Positions 1 to 19,289 of a stretch of 64,000 nt of DNA are shown here, one piece after another. Position 1 is the stretch's first letter, and the number at the start of each line of letters is the position of its first letter. The position numbers were made by a program, and so were the translations under genes. The DNA comes from Aquila chrysaetos chrysaetos (lineage: Eukaryota; Chordata; Aves; Accipitriformes; Accipitridae). Location: assembly GCF_900496995.4 (NCBI RefSeq), contig NC_044024.1, positions 62,001 to 126,000 on the forward strand, read 5' to 3'. Under the pieces are notes generated by a model, which was not told the DNA's origin, did no database searches, and was given only the letters and a program-made list of their open reading frames with translations.

Positions 1-8027
<8,027 letters not shown>

Positions 8028-8290
8028 GCTTTTCAGTCCCGATTTAAACCTCCCGTGAAATGTACAAAATGCCGGGGGGGGGGGGGGGGGAGAAAAAACA
8101 TACAATAGACACAATGTAGTCACCCCCCTCCTAGCATATGGTCTCTGAGCCTGTGCAGCAGGCTCTAGCGGGAGCTATGGGACTGAGAGTCCAGCTTCCT
8201 ATTGCTGCTTAGGCAGATAGGCAGCAAAAAGACTACAACACCCACAAGGCAGAGCAGAGCTTTCCTGCCCTTCTTCCTGCAACTACATTT
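8028..8290 (-). promoter_or_regulatory. ZC4H2 5' leader and proximal promoter region (putative)
   Basis: This is the sequence immediately upstream of the ZC4H2 ATG. It contains a 17-G run (8074-8090, read as C on the gene strand) and, at 8232-8250, a block beginning ACTACAAC-ACCCA that resembles the ZNF143/STAF motif. No TATA box is evident. The transcription start cannot be placed from sequence alone. Confidence 0.5.
8074..8090. repeat. homopolymer run of 17 G
   Basis: Seventeen consecutive G lie 47 bp upstream of the ZC4H2 start codon. The exact length is unreliable in most sequencing methods. As part of a leader it could form G-quadruplex (plus strand) or i-motif (minus strand) structures. 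Confidence 0.95.
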
Positions 8291-9566
8291 TAAATCAATT
8301 TGTCACACCTCATTATGTCAAAGGTTGTTAGGAGTGCAAAAAGAGCAGGAGGCTTCCTCCTGAGATCTGTGCAATGTTTAGCTTTTTGTTAAAATTATCA
8401 AATATGCACTAAGAGACTGTTGAATGAGTTCACGATTTTGATTAAAAACTTTTGTGACACAAAGGCATGCTGTAGCCATTATTACTACCATGCTGTTTTC
8501 TACTAGATGCTCTGGGTGATGTGACTGTGTCTGGAGTTTGGAAAAGACGTATTTTGTTCTTTAGGTTTTTCTTTTTTATTTCTGCTACTATACATAGCAC
8601 TTGTAACTGTGGAAAAGAAATGCAAATATAACTGTTGGATTGATGAAAGTGACCATTTGTCTTTCTATGGACATTATATCCAAGAATATCAGAGCCCTTT
8701 ACAGAGATTGATGAATAAACTCTCAGTCTTTCCTCAGCCAGATAATTATTTTCCTTCAGCTTCTGTAATGTACTAAGCACTGTGTTTTAAGTTATGAAGA
8801 TAATGGTTATATCTTAACACTTTGGAAGGCCTCTTCATGGGTCTGTCCTAAGAGATCCACAACGTAAATTCACCTATATGCCCAAGCATTTACCCTGGGG
8901 TTTACCAGCTCTGATGGTCATGCTGGGCTGAAGGGTCAGCACATTAGAATGAACATTAAGCTCAAGGTCTAGACAGCCAGTAGGGAAACTGGATTCTGCA
9001 TACATAAACTTCTGTGTGTTACAAATGCACAAGCAGCAGTACCATAGCCTTAGCAAATATAGCAGACCACTCATCAGTCAGTACTGTAAGACTGATGAGA
9101 ACAGGGCAATTATTCTGGAATATATAACAGAGATGTTATATGGAAGGAGCTGGAAGTACTTAACCTCTACTCAGCACTGATCAAACTTGCTGCTGTCTGG
9201 TCTGGTGCTCTGAAAAGGAGGTGAAAAATAAAAATGGACAGAATACAGAGGAGAGCAATGAAAATGGTAAGAGTTTTGGGGACCATGAAAGACAGCTGAA
9301 TGCAAGACAGTGTGGCCATATTTAAGCGGCGTGTGGTAGATCTGCCTGAGTTTGGGCTTGTGGTCACAGAACTGAATGTCTTGAGCTACTTGCATCTACC
9401 GTTGCAGACTGAAGGGCAAGTGGTCCCCCTCATGTATGAATATCTGTGCCTGGAAAGCGAGCAAACTAGAGTATGAGGTAATAAGCAGACAGTGTGAGCC
9501 ATTGGGGTGTTGTGCTCTAGCTCCAGCACTGACCAAATAGGATGGTACAGAAGTAGCTAATCATCG

Positions 9567-9606
<40 letters not shown>

Positions 9607-12600
9607 AGTCTTTCAGTGTGAAAAAGGTGTTGGAAGAGCCATCATAGCAAATAATGCACTAGGTCTGCTGAGAGGGAAGTCTAAAAAGTAATCTATTTAA
9701 TGAGCAATACAGAAAGTTTAGGACAGATTTCAGTAAAATGTCTGACTACAGAGTTCTTCACTAGGAAAGGCCACCTGGGAGGTGGAGGAGTCTCCATATT
9801 GCTTTTAAGAACTACTTAGAGAAAGGTGTCTCCATATTAATCCAAGTGCTGCAGATCCTTGCTTTGAGGTCAGGGTTTTGACCTGGTCGGGGTTGAGTTA
9901 CCCTTACAAATGTGTCATATAGCCTGCCACCACAGTGACCTGCTCCTGCTTCTTTAGTGACCTCTGAACATGGCCAGGGACCTGGGGACCGGATGAGCTG
10001 TCACACATGAGCGTGGATTTAAGTGTCTGCATTAGGTTCTCAAGTCAGAGAACGCACTCTTGAGAGGAAAGAAAAATGAAATAATGTGTCCTGGCAGAGG
10101 AGGACCTCTCACCAGGAGTGACGGAGAATGAAAAAGGATAGGCAACCAGGAGGGTTTGTCTGCAGAAGGGATGGGGCCTGAGACTGAGGTGGCAGCTGGG
10201 AGGAAGGCAGGCAAACAGATCTGAAAATAAAGCTAATTTGGAATTTTTGTCTAGCCAAGGCTTCAAAGGGGTAACTCCTACTTATCTGTAAATATTTCTA
10301 CTCCTGCTCATTTATTTCAAAGGAACTGAGGTGTGTTCTGATTCAGTTGCCAATGCATTTACATCAAATGTTGTCTGGAACTTTCCCATTTATTAAGTGT
10401 TGTGATGAGGAATCACACAGCCTTCTCTTGTGCACTCAGCTGAGCTAAAACTAAAACTACAATAAAAATATCACTTGCTACCTTTGGAAATGACATACAT
10501 AGTCTGAAACAATACAGAAAACCTACTGAGAAACCAGGCACAAAAATGAAAGCAAAAAAGAAAAACTCAAAAATGTTCTGTGTAACAAAAGACATTTAGG
10601 CCTGTAGAAGGGAATGTGACAAGCTAATTTTCCCTCTACCTTCTCTTGAGTTCTTGTCAAGAAGGAAGAAAAGGCTTAAATTCCTGAATTCTGATACTAG
10701 GCCAGTCTCCAAGAAACTTTTGCTAGTATATACCTTCTCTGCCCTGCCCTGCTTGCCTGATGATGATGTTTAAGCAAACCTTTTGTAACTGAGGCAGCAA
10801 ATGTTTATCAGTGGGATTTTCTTTTTCCTACACAAATTACGCTGAGTGATCAATGTAACGTAATGTGGATCAGACCCTGTCCCAGACAGTGTGAGAAGCT
10901 AAAACTCCCCAGAGATGCAGTTTGGCCCTTTTTTTCTGCTTTCACTGATCAGTGGAAATGAAAGATCCAGAAAATCAGGTCAGTCATAAAAACTCTTCAG
11001 CAGTTAAGGATGACATCAGAACCAGTGCACTGCCGCTTTCTGCTCATTTTCCCCTGATAATAATAACTGTAGTCATCTTTTTAAATGCTTTTAATTCCTA
11101 GTGAAGTAAATGGGAATTTGGAATAAATGCAGACTCCAGTATCAGACCCCCAGTTATTTTAAAAATTGGGTGTTTTGATAGCAAAAATTATTAATTTTCA
11201 TTAAGCACAGATAAACAAGGTGGGGGTTTTTTCCCTTTGGTTTACCTGTGTTCTTCAACCTGCCCTTTACTATTCTCTTGTTCCCTGCGGCAGTCTGTTT
11301 TCTCTAAGTGCTTTTACTGCTGCTTCTGTTTATCACTGTTGTCCCTTGTGCTGCTTTGGAACAGGGACACCATTTTTGTATACAACTGTAAAGTAATATA
11401 AATTTGCATGAATTTATGAAGCCAACACAAATCTCAGAAACTAATGCCATGTATTACTGCAATACTTTGTAACTGAACTCACATAATCCAGGTAATACAG
11501 CTGGTTCTGAGCTAAAAATTGATCTTGGAAACTCTTCACATGCCACAGTCCCCAGCATTTCATATGGAAGATTTGTGCAGTATAATGGACTTGAGGTGTT
11601 GGGAATCACCCTTACCAATTTTCTACCCATGGTTTTGTTTGTTTTTTTTTCCAGGAAAGTTGTAAACTGAAGCTGTGGAGAGGCTTGGATGAAGGTGCTG
11701 GAGTTGGAAGAAATAAAAAGCCAGAAAACAGGCTTCAGAGCTGAGCTGCTGTGACTAAGGTTTGTCCTCAGTCTGAGGCAGGGAAGTTCCTAATAGCTGG
11801 AGTAAATAGCCCCAAACTGAGATGCCTAAATAGCTATAGTTAGGGAAAATAGCTGAACTGATTTTTGTATGTCCTGCCCTTCACTGTCTTATTATCTTAA
11901 CCATAATAAAGATAAATCCCTTGATAGGTTGCTTTTGAGCAGCCACTGAAGCACCTGGGTTGATTCAGGATGTGAAGCAAGCCACATTCTCTCAAGGATT
12001 AATAGGGAATAGTTTGACTGCTTTTTTACACTTCATTAGTAAATTGGTATTTGCTTTTTGAGAAATGGTTTTCATGGGAGTAGAGGCGTCAGGTCTGAGA
12101 CCATGCGAATTGTAGGTAGTTGGTATCTCTGAACAGTGAGATCTTCCCTGTCATGAATTTCATCACATTAGTGTCTACAGTCTTAAGCTATGGAGCAGGA
12201 TCCCTTCATAATTAGCGCTGTAGAAATCCAAGGACAAAAGCTGGTAGTTCCTGTTTCAAATAATTTACCTAAATATAAGGCAAGAAATAAGAAGAGAGAA
12301 TGAAGAAAAAAAGATGAGAGCACTGGACATCATGAGAAGCAGTGGTTTAGGTTCACCTAACAAGTGAGCAAGTGGCAGTGGTGATCAAATACTCCCCCTC
12401 AAACAAAAGATTATTAGTGTTGATAATCTATTTATCACTAATTATAATTAATAATCAATATTTAAAGAGAGTTAAAAACTCAGGTGACTTGCACAAAACA
12501 TCTACCTTCTTTTTCTATGAGTTCCACTAGACAATAAATTAAGAAATAAATTGAAGGTTTCAAGCATTATAAAAATTATTTCAGAGTCTCTTATGAATCT

Positions 12601-13679
12601 TCCAAGTAATGATTTTAAGGGTTTATCTGTATTATACAAATCCAATTTTTGCAAATGCACTCTTGCTGGCATTGCAGGAGATGTATTTCTGCAACAGATA
12701 ATGAATAAGCAGCAGTTGTGAATGGGGAGATGTTTTAATTGTTTTCTGCATTATTTAAGGCCTTTCCCTTGAAAGACGTGATGTCATGTTCTTCAATTAA
12801 AGAAAAAAGAGGATGAAGGAAAAACAGTGACAGGCATCAGCATCTTCTTCACCATCTCACAGCTTTTGTAAAGAAATTAGAACATACAAAGTCTGATCCT
12901 GATATAATTTGAGTCAATTGCAAACCCTTGCTGCCTTAAAAATTGGAAGACTGTAGGACTGAGCCCTAACTGAGCTGTGTGCTCAAAGGGGGCAGGCTTC
13001 TTTGATGCATGATTTAAATAGATGAACTAATTGATTTGAGGGGGTAGGAGACAAGTTAGCTACAGTGGGCCAGTGAATCTTGTTCCTAACACACCGAGGG
13101 AGTGAGAGCAGGCAGGGTGAGGATATGAGAGGAAGAGAAGGAAAATCCCATCTAACAGGAGTGGTGAGAATCCCAGTCAACATCTGCAATGTTTATCCTA
13201 TTTTTCATTTCTGATTTTACAGGCTAAACTAAAAGGTCGAGGACAGAAAGTGAAAATGCAGATGTTCAACTTGTTACTTTACTCTGCTTTGAATGACATG
13301 AAGAAAACCACTTCACAAAGTGTTATAAAATATTTAGAAGTTCTTAAACAGGAAGTGAGCCTACCCACAAGCATTAGCAATTATTTTTCTCTCCATGTTT
13401 AAAAAAAGGACAGAAAATACTACATCTACATATTTCAAAGTACTTCCAAGTGGTCACAAAGTTTGATGCTTATGGTGTGTTATATGGATTTAGGAATACT
13501 TTTAATGATGTAATACAGATGTAGGGATGCTTTTAATGTTATATAAACAATAGCTGAGGAACAATTCCTATCACCTTTCTTCCTTACCTCTGGGATAGAA
13601 TCTTCCAGTACACTCCTGCATTGCTAAAATTCAGATCACTTTTCTGTTTGGGCTGTTCTTGTTTTAATAGAGAGGATAG
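8291..13679. other. intergenic sequence between ZC4H2 and ZC3H12B, left part
   Basis: No coding frame here resembles a known protein. About 9,230-9,420 contains a stretch (ACAGAGGAGAGCAATGAAAA) faintly like an old CR1 fragment but too diverged to call. The only clear structure is the CAT microsatellite at 9,562-9,606. Confidence 0.7.
9562..9606. repeat. (CAT)n trinucleotide microsatellite
   Basis: About fifteen CAT units in a row, with one CGT interruption near the left end. A long, nearly pure array like this is usually polymorphic. Confidence 0.97.
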
Positions 13680-13966
13680 AGGCTCTCTCTTCACACAGAC
13701 CCACATGGAGAAGACAAGGGGCAATGGATACAAGAAGCATCAGGAGAGTTTTCATCTCGATGTAGGAAAGACATTTTTTTACGGTGATAACAGTCATTCA
13801 CTCTAACAACCTCCCCAGGGACATGGTAGAGTCCCCATCACTGGAGGTTTTCAAGATGCAGTTGGACAGGGTGCTAGATAACATTGTCTAGGCTCCCTTT
13901 CCCAAGAAAAGTTGGACCAGATGACTTCAAGGTCCCTTCCAACCTGGGCTATTCTGTGATTCTAAT
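13680..13966 (+). mobile_element. CR1 LINE, 5'-truncated 3' end
   Basis: The sequence carries the CR1 landmarks: an AACCTCCCCAGGGACATGGT block, a GGAGGTTTTCAAGATGCAGT block, and a terminal GGTCCCTTCCAACCTGGGCT followed by ATTCTGTGATTCT. The orientation is plus. It is diverged, with stops, so it is a dead copy of only the extreme 3' end of ORF2 plus the 3'UTR. LTR element A begins 12 bp after its tail. Confidence 0.88.
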
Positions 13967-14465
13967 ATTTCACCCATTGTATTGCATTTGCGTGGCAAGG
14001 TTTTGGTAGTGGAGGGGCTGCCACGATGGCTTCTGTGAGAAGATGCCAGACGTTTTCCCCACGGCAGATGGAGCCAGTTCCAGCCAGCTCCAAGACGGAC
14101 CTGGCCAAGTCCAAGCCCATCAGCGACGGTGGTAGCGCCTTTGGGATAACATATTTAAGAAGGGAAAAAAAACCCTGGACAACCAACTTCAGCCGGAGAG
14201 AGGAATGAGAATATGTAAAAGCAACAACCCTGCAGACCCCAAGGTCAGTGAAGAAGGAGGGGGAGGAGGTGCTCCAGGCACCGGAGCAGAGATTCCCCTG
14301 CAGCCCGTGGTGAAGACCATGGTAAGGCAGGCTGTCCCCCTGCAGCCCATGAAGGTCCACGGTGGAGCAGATCTCCACCTGCAGCCCGTGGAGGACCCCA
14401 CACCAGAGCAAGTGCATGCGCCCTGAAGGAAGCTTTGGACAGTCGGACTAGATGATCATTGTAGG

Positions 14466-14949
14466 TGTTACAGAAATTACGCATGCCAGCCACCGTAACG
14501 GGGTTCGACTCTAGGTTTCAGCATAAGCCAAAAGATAGATACCTTTATGAAAGTACTTTTTATTAATAGTGCTACAGCTCAAGCTGGGTGCCTCTAAAGA
14601 GGGACCCTGAACAAAGAAATCCCTGGGCAATTATACCCTTACAATCTAAGTTCCCCACCCCTCACTCGATAGTTTGGACCAATAGTAATGTTAAGGTCTG
14701 AGGTCTTCTTGCTTTTTTATTGGTTTGATTATTTGCTCTTTCGTTACTAAGCAGTTGCTAAGTGGTCATCTTCTTGTACAATAGCACATCCTCTTAGGTT
14801 GGTTTCAGCCAATTCTGTAGTTAGCTATTCAGCATGTTGTAACATGGTTGTTACAGTTCATATACCATGATCTCTAGGCTTTGTCTACTCTAGCTATTAT
14901 TAATGTTTAAGCTGCTAGCTTTAAGTTTCAACTAACTTTTTCTACAAGA
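14466..14949 (-). mobile_element. solo-LTR-like element B, nested in the CR1 stub
   Basis: This 484-bp segment is flanked by GTAGG (14461-14465 and 14950-14954), a duplicated part of the CR1 terminus. Its plus-strand ends are TGTTACAG and TCTACA followed by AGA, so the right boundary is uncertain by 3 bp. AATAAA on the minus strand (14564-14559), about 95 nt from the element's 3' end in that orientation, suggests the sense strand is minus. No coding sequence is present. Confidence 0.68.
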
Positions 14950-14972
14950 GTAGGTCCCTTCCAACTAAAAAT

Positions 14973-15035
14973 ATTCTATTCTATTCTATTCTATTCTATT
15001 CTATTCTATTCTATTCTATTCTATTCTATTCTATT
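14973..15035. repeat. (ATTCT)n pentanucleotide microsatellite
   Basis: About 12.6 perfect ATTCT units. The array directly follows the CR1 terminus, whose natural tail is a short repeat of this kind, so it most likely arose by expansion of the CR1 tail. Confidence 0.97.
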
Positions 15036-15702
15036 GTCATGCCATGGAGAGCCCACGGTAGAGCAGGCTCCTGGCAGCACGTGTGGCCCGCCCCATGGAG
15101 AGGAGCTGACATTGGAGCAGGTTTTCTGGCAGGACTTGTGATCCTGCGCGGGACCCACACTGGAGCAATCTGTTCCTGAAGGACTGCAGCCTGCGGGAAG
15201 GACCCACGCTGGAGCAGTTTGTGAAGAACTGCAGCCTGTGGGAAGGACTCACACTGGAGAAGTTTGTGGAAGACTGTCTCCTGTGGGAGGGACCCCACGC
15301 TGGAGCAGGGGAAGAGTGTGAGGAGGAAGGAGCGGCAGAGACAACTTGCAATGAACTGACTGCAACCCCCGTTCCCCACCTCCCTGCATCACTCAGGGGG
15401 AGGAAGTAGAGAAGTTGGGAATGAAGCTGAGCCCAGGGAAGAAGGGAGGGGTGAGGGGAAGGTGATTTAAGATTTGTTCTTATTTCTCATTATCTTGCTC
15501 TGATTTAGATTGGTAATAAATTAAATTCATTTCCCCGAGTCAAGTCTGTTTTGCCCACGATGGTAATTGGTGAGTGATCTCCCTGTCCTTATCTTGACCC
15601 ACAAGCCTTTTGTCATATTTCCCACTCCCCATCCAGTTCATGTTGGGAGTGATAGAGTGACTTGGTGGGCACGTGGCAGCCAGGCAGGGTCAACCCACTA
15701 CA

Positions 15703-17845
15703 CCCATCAGAACATTACTGGAGCATATTTAAGACAGCCTCTTGGGACTAGCAGTTGCTTTATGCAAGCCTGTCTTTCCCCTTCATTTCCCCAGAAGAAT
15801 GAGACTTTAAAGGCTTTTATATAGTTTAATTTTTACTTTATTTATACAATACCTCTCTTTATATAAAAGCAAGGTCAAAGAAGTACCACTTGTGCTCAAT
15901 ATGCATAAGGGTCAAAAACTGGCTGGGTGTGAGGTGTGTTAGGTTTCATAATGTAATTAAAAATATAGGAATACAAACTTCATCATTTGTACAAAACTAC
16001 AAATAATTAGCTGTGCAGACTAACACGGGGAAGAAGCAATACCTAAAAGTACTCAAAAGAAATGAAGGCTTGAGGCGAACTGTATTTCATATCAGTAGGT
16101 AGATTCCCATTGCTTTCAGCAGGTTTTAAATCAGACTCTAGATAACTAGCAGTCTTCTGGAGCATGCAATTAGCTTGAGATCAGCATCCACAGAAAATCA
16201 GTGCCTGCTGTGGTAACACATCCTGTGCTTCTCTCAGTTGTGGAACCAGCATGTCTATTTTCTAGTGCTCTCTTCCCTATGCTGCCTTTGAAGTACTGTG
16301 AATCTTCTTTGCTGTTTGTATCCTCTCAGCTCTCCCTGGTTTTGGTAACGTAGCAGCATTTTTTCTCCCCACCATTGAACAATACAGTCCTTTATATGCT
16401 GCTTCTGCTATTGCTGCCAAATTTCTGAATATTTTTTTCAGTATAACTTTCAGCAGACAAAGTGATAGAGGAAGAAGAGGGAAGTGCGTACTTTCACCAC
16501 TGCTATCAGCTGAGGTAAGAAGGTGAGGAAAAGGCACAATGTACCCTGGAGAGATGTGTCAGTATTCTGATAGACGTACACTCTGAGATCCTTAGTGTTT
16601 CTAGAGATGAAAATCCTTTTCCAGATTGCAAAGTCAAGAATCAGTACATCAAGAGGCATGTTGCTTTGAGTTTAGAGCAGAAGGCCAGGGGTCTGGACAC
16701 CAGGGTTGCTCTTTTAGCTCTGACGCTAATATTTGCAGTGCAAGCACATTCAAATTGGTAGCATTCAGCTTTTGCTTCATGGCTTTGGTCAAGTGTCTTA
16801 ATGTGTCTGTGTTTCACCTTGTATACAAAATGGGTCTGTCAGTTCTTTATATGATCTGAAATCACTGCACTGATGTTTAATGTCTATTCTGCTGCTACTT
16901 ATAAACATTGATATGTGGGATTCAAACAACGATCAGTTTTTCCCAGCGTGCAGGTTAGATTCTTCAAAGAGAGCTAAGGGACTTAAGCACAAAACTGCCA
17001 TTGAAATAAATCTTTCAGCTGACCTGAAAAATTCAACCTTGCTTCTATTTGATCCTTTCTAAACCAAAAGCCAATAGGCAGATACATTCCAAAACAAGTT
17101 GCAGTATTATGCAGAATGAAATCAATGCTAAAATACTCCCCTACTCCATTGAGCACAGGACTGAATTTTGTTGCATGAAAAAAATTAGCTGCTTCCATTT
17201 AACAGTCTAACATCAGTCCACCCAGCCTTATCATTGTGACAACAAATATGGTACAGAACAATTCCAACTGCAAGAATGATACCCCCCCCCCCGCCAGGTA
17301 ATCACCCCGGCTAGAGCAATCAATTCTACAAGACCAGATGTAATGACGAAAATTTTACTTTCTTTTCTCAGTATATGCTTGATATGACACACTAATGTAT
17401 ATTCTTTTCCTTTTTAATTTCTTCACTATTTTCTTTTAAAAAAAAGTAAATTCTAGATACAGAAGAAATGACCCTAACAAAAGTATACTGTTGTTTAATT
17501 TGGACATTTCTTCACTATTATTTACAGAAAACTTGACACGTTATAAAGAGCACCCTGATATAATAAAATATCATCAGAGTTCATTTAAAACAAGTCAGTA
17601 TGACAGATTAATTTATATAACAAAAATTACATACATAATTTTATAGTTTGTCAACTTTTGCATTTTTTTTCATCAGAGTATCTGAAACATCTTTACAGAC
17701 AAGTATCAGCAAGTTAAAGCAGTCAACCTGTATAATTTCTTTCTTGCAGATGATAAAACTCAGACATTTACTATTTCATAAGGTTTCCCAGCTGGCAGGG
17801 GAAACTTGGAGACATGAGGACAGGTGAAAATCTGTAGGGATTGAC
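15703..17845. other. intergenic sequence, middle part
   Basis: AT-rich sequence with scattered short open frames of no recognisable family. A run of 11 C starts at 17282. I see no gene. Confidence 0.65.
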
Positions 17846-18366
17846 ATTAAAATACCTGGAGTACTGTGTGCAGTTCTGGGCCCCACCATTTAAGGAGGAT
17901 GTGAAGCTGCTTGAACATCTCCAGAGGAGGGCAACCAAGCTGGTGACAGCGCTGGAAGGCATGTCCTGTGAGGAGCAGCTGAGGACTCTGGGTTTGTCTA
18001 GTTTGGAGAAAACGAGGCTGAGGGACGACCTCATTGCTCTCTACAGCTTCCTGAGGAGGGGACGTGGAGAGGGAGGTGCTGAGCTCTTCTCCCTGGGAAC
18101 CAGTGATAGGATGCATGGGAATGGCTCAAAGCTGCATCAGAGGAGGTTTAGCCTGGACATTAGGAAGCTTTTCCTTAGAAAGAGGGTGGTCAAACACTGC
18201 AACAGGCTTCTTGGGGAGGTGGTCAATGATGCCCCAAGCAGGTCAGTGTTTAAGAGGCATTTGGACAATGCCCTTAATAACATGCTTCAACTTTTGGTCG
18301 TCCCTGAATTGGTCAGGCAGTTGGACTAGCCGATCATTGTAGGTCCCTTCCAGTTGAACTAATCCG
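17846..18366 (+). mobile_element. CR1 LINE, 3' end with an open ORF2 C-terminal frame
   Basis: An open frame of 162 codons (to the TAG at 18327-18329) reads as the C-terminal end of CR1 ORF2: LEYCVQFWAPPF, LQRRATKLV, KTRLRDDLIALYSFLRRG and RFSLDIRKLFL blocks in the usual order. The 3' terminus GGACTAGCCGATCATTGTAGGTCCCTTCCA follows. The copy lacks the endonuclease and reverse transcriptase core, so it cannot move on its own. The open frame indicates a younger insertion than the CR1 at 13,680. Confidence 0.92.
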
Positions 18367-19289
18367 TTATAAAAAAACATGCACAACATGTTTTATGAAA
18401 CAAATAGCATTTAAAGAAATAGTAGAGAATAAAGACTAATGGAGAAGAGCCCCCAATAAAACATACAACAGGACTGAACTTTGGCTAATGTACTGCTGCT
18501 GGATGAGGTACAAGTCACCATGAGTAGAATGGGTAGTAATGTTGTCAAACCTAAACAGAAAATGGATGAGTCAAAATGGTGCATCCTAAGTTGTGAAATT
18601 TGCTTCAAATTCCTGAGTTTTTAAAATGGAAACGGATTCTTTCTGTATCCCATTGGGGTTTTGAGTCTTCGAAATGTACTCAAGTCACATTTACAAGATT
18701 TTTTCCTACAACCAGGCCACCCCAGTTGTCCTGGCCCACTTTGTATTTTAAGGGAAAGTTGATACTGGTTTCAGGAAGCTTTAGGAAGCCGAAGGCAGTC
18801 ATAAGCAACACTGAAAGTGGTAGGAGGCAACTATGTGCTAGCCCTGAGACTAGTCCTTAAATGTCAAATTTATGCAAAGCCTGAAGTATTTGCAATTTTT
18901 TTTGTTAATCCTTCAATACATACTGTGTGTAAGAGCGCCCATTAGCAACCTAGTGAGCTAAAGGTTTAAGTACCTGCATACGTTGGTCTTGACCCATTCC
19001 AAAGGAGGGCCTAAATATCTGAATTGAGTCATGTCCTTTATTTCATCCTCCATTCCCATAATCTGGAAATCTGAGAAAGCACAGTATTTTCGCCCATACC
19101 GCCCTCCCTAATCCTCCCCACCTTGCTTCAGCAAGGGGGTTAGATGTCCACTGGGGACGACGCCAAGGCAAAGCGTCTCCCATTTCCCATTCTTTTCTGG
19201 AGCCTGAGCACACGAGCCGCCTCGTGACTTGTTTCCAAGAAACGGTGCTCTTGAACGGTAAGGCGTTGCTTACGAGCAAGAAAATACAT
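18367..19289. other. intergenic sequence left of the ZC3H12B CpG island
   Basis: AT-rich at first, becoming GC-richer from about 19,130. No gene or repeat recognised. Confidence 0.6.

Larger units (their letters stand above)
14428..15035 (+). mobile_element. CR1 3' stub with expanded tail, inserted in element A and itself split
   Basis: After removing LTR B (14,466-14,949), the two sides join as a CR1 terminus: GGACTAGATGATCATTGTAGG on the left and GTAGGTCCCTTCCAACT on the right, followed by an ATTCT array. Element A sequence continues on both sides (GCCCTGAAGGAAGCTT before, GCCATGGAGAGCCCACGG after). The stub is only about 50 bp of CR1 plus the repeat tail. Confidence 0.78.
13978..15702 (+). 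mobile_element. solo-LTR-like element A (interrupted by a CR1 stub and another LTR)
   Basis: The element begins TGTATTGC and ends CCCACTACA, and is flanked by a perfect 5-bp duplication CCCAT (13973-13977 and 15703-15707). The right half (about 15,036-15,702) contains a chain of imperfect GGGACCCACGCTGGAGCAG-type repeats, then AATAAA at 15515-15520 and a purine-rich block. The left half has a TATTTAAG box near 14,152. TG...CA ends, the 5-bp duplication, a TATA-like box and a poly(A) signal all fit a retroviral LTR, about 1.1 kb once the 14,428-15,035 insert is removed. I recognise the family as a common avian interspersed repeat but cannot give its library name. A partial second copy in opposite orientation lies at 34,232-34,398. 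No viral gene is present. Confidence 0.8.

Noticed and set aside
14505..14520. tRNA B-box-like GGTTCGACTCT
   Set aside because: No A box or cloverleaf around it; it lies inside LTR element B.
13962..15409. Open frames on both strands around 14-15.4 kb with repeated GCAGCCCGTGG-type units
   Set aside because: They fall inside LTR element A and its internal repeats, are broken by the nested insertions and resemble no retroviral protein.
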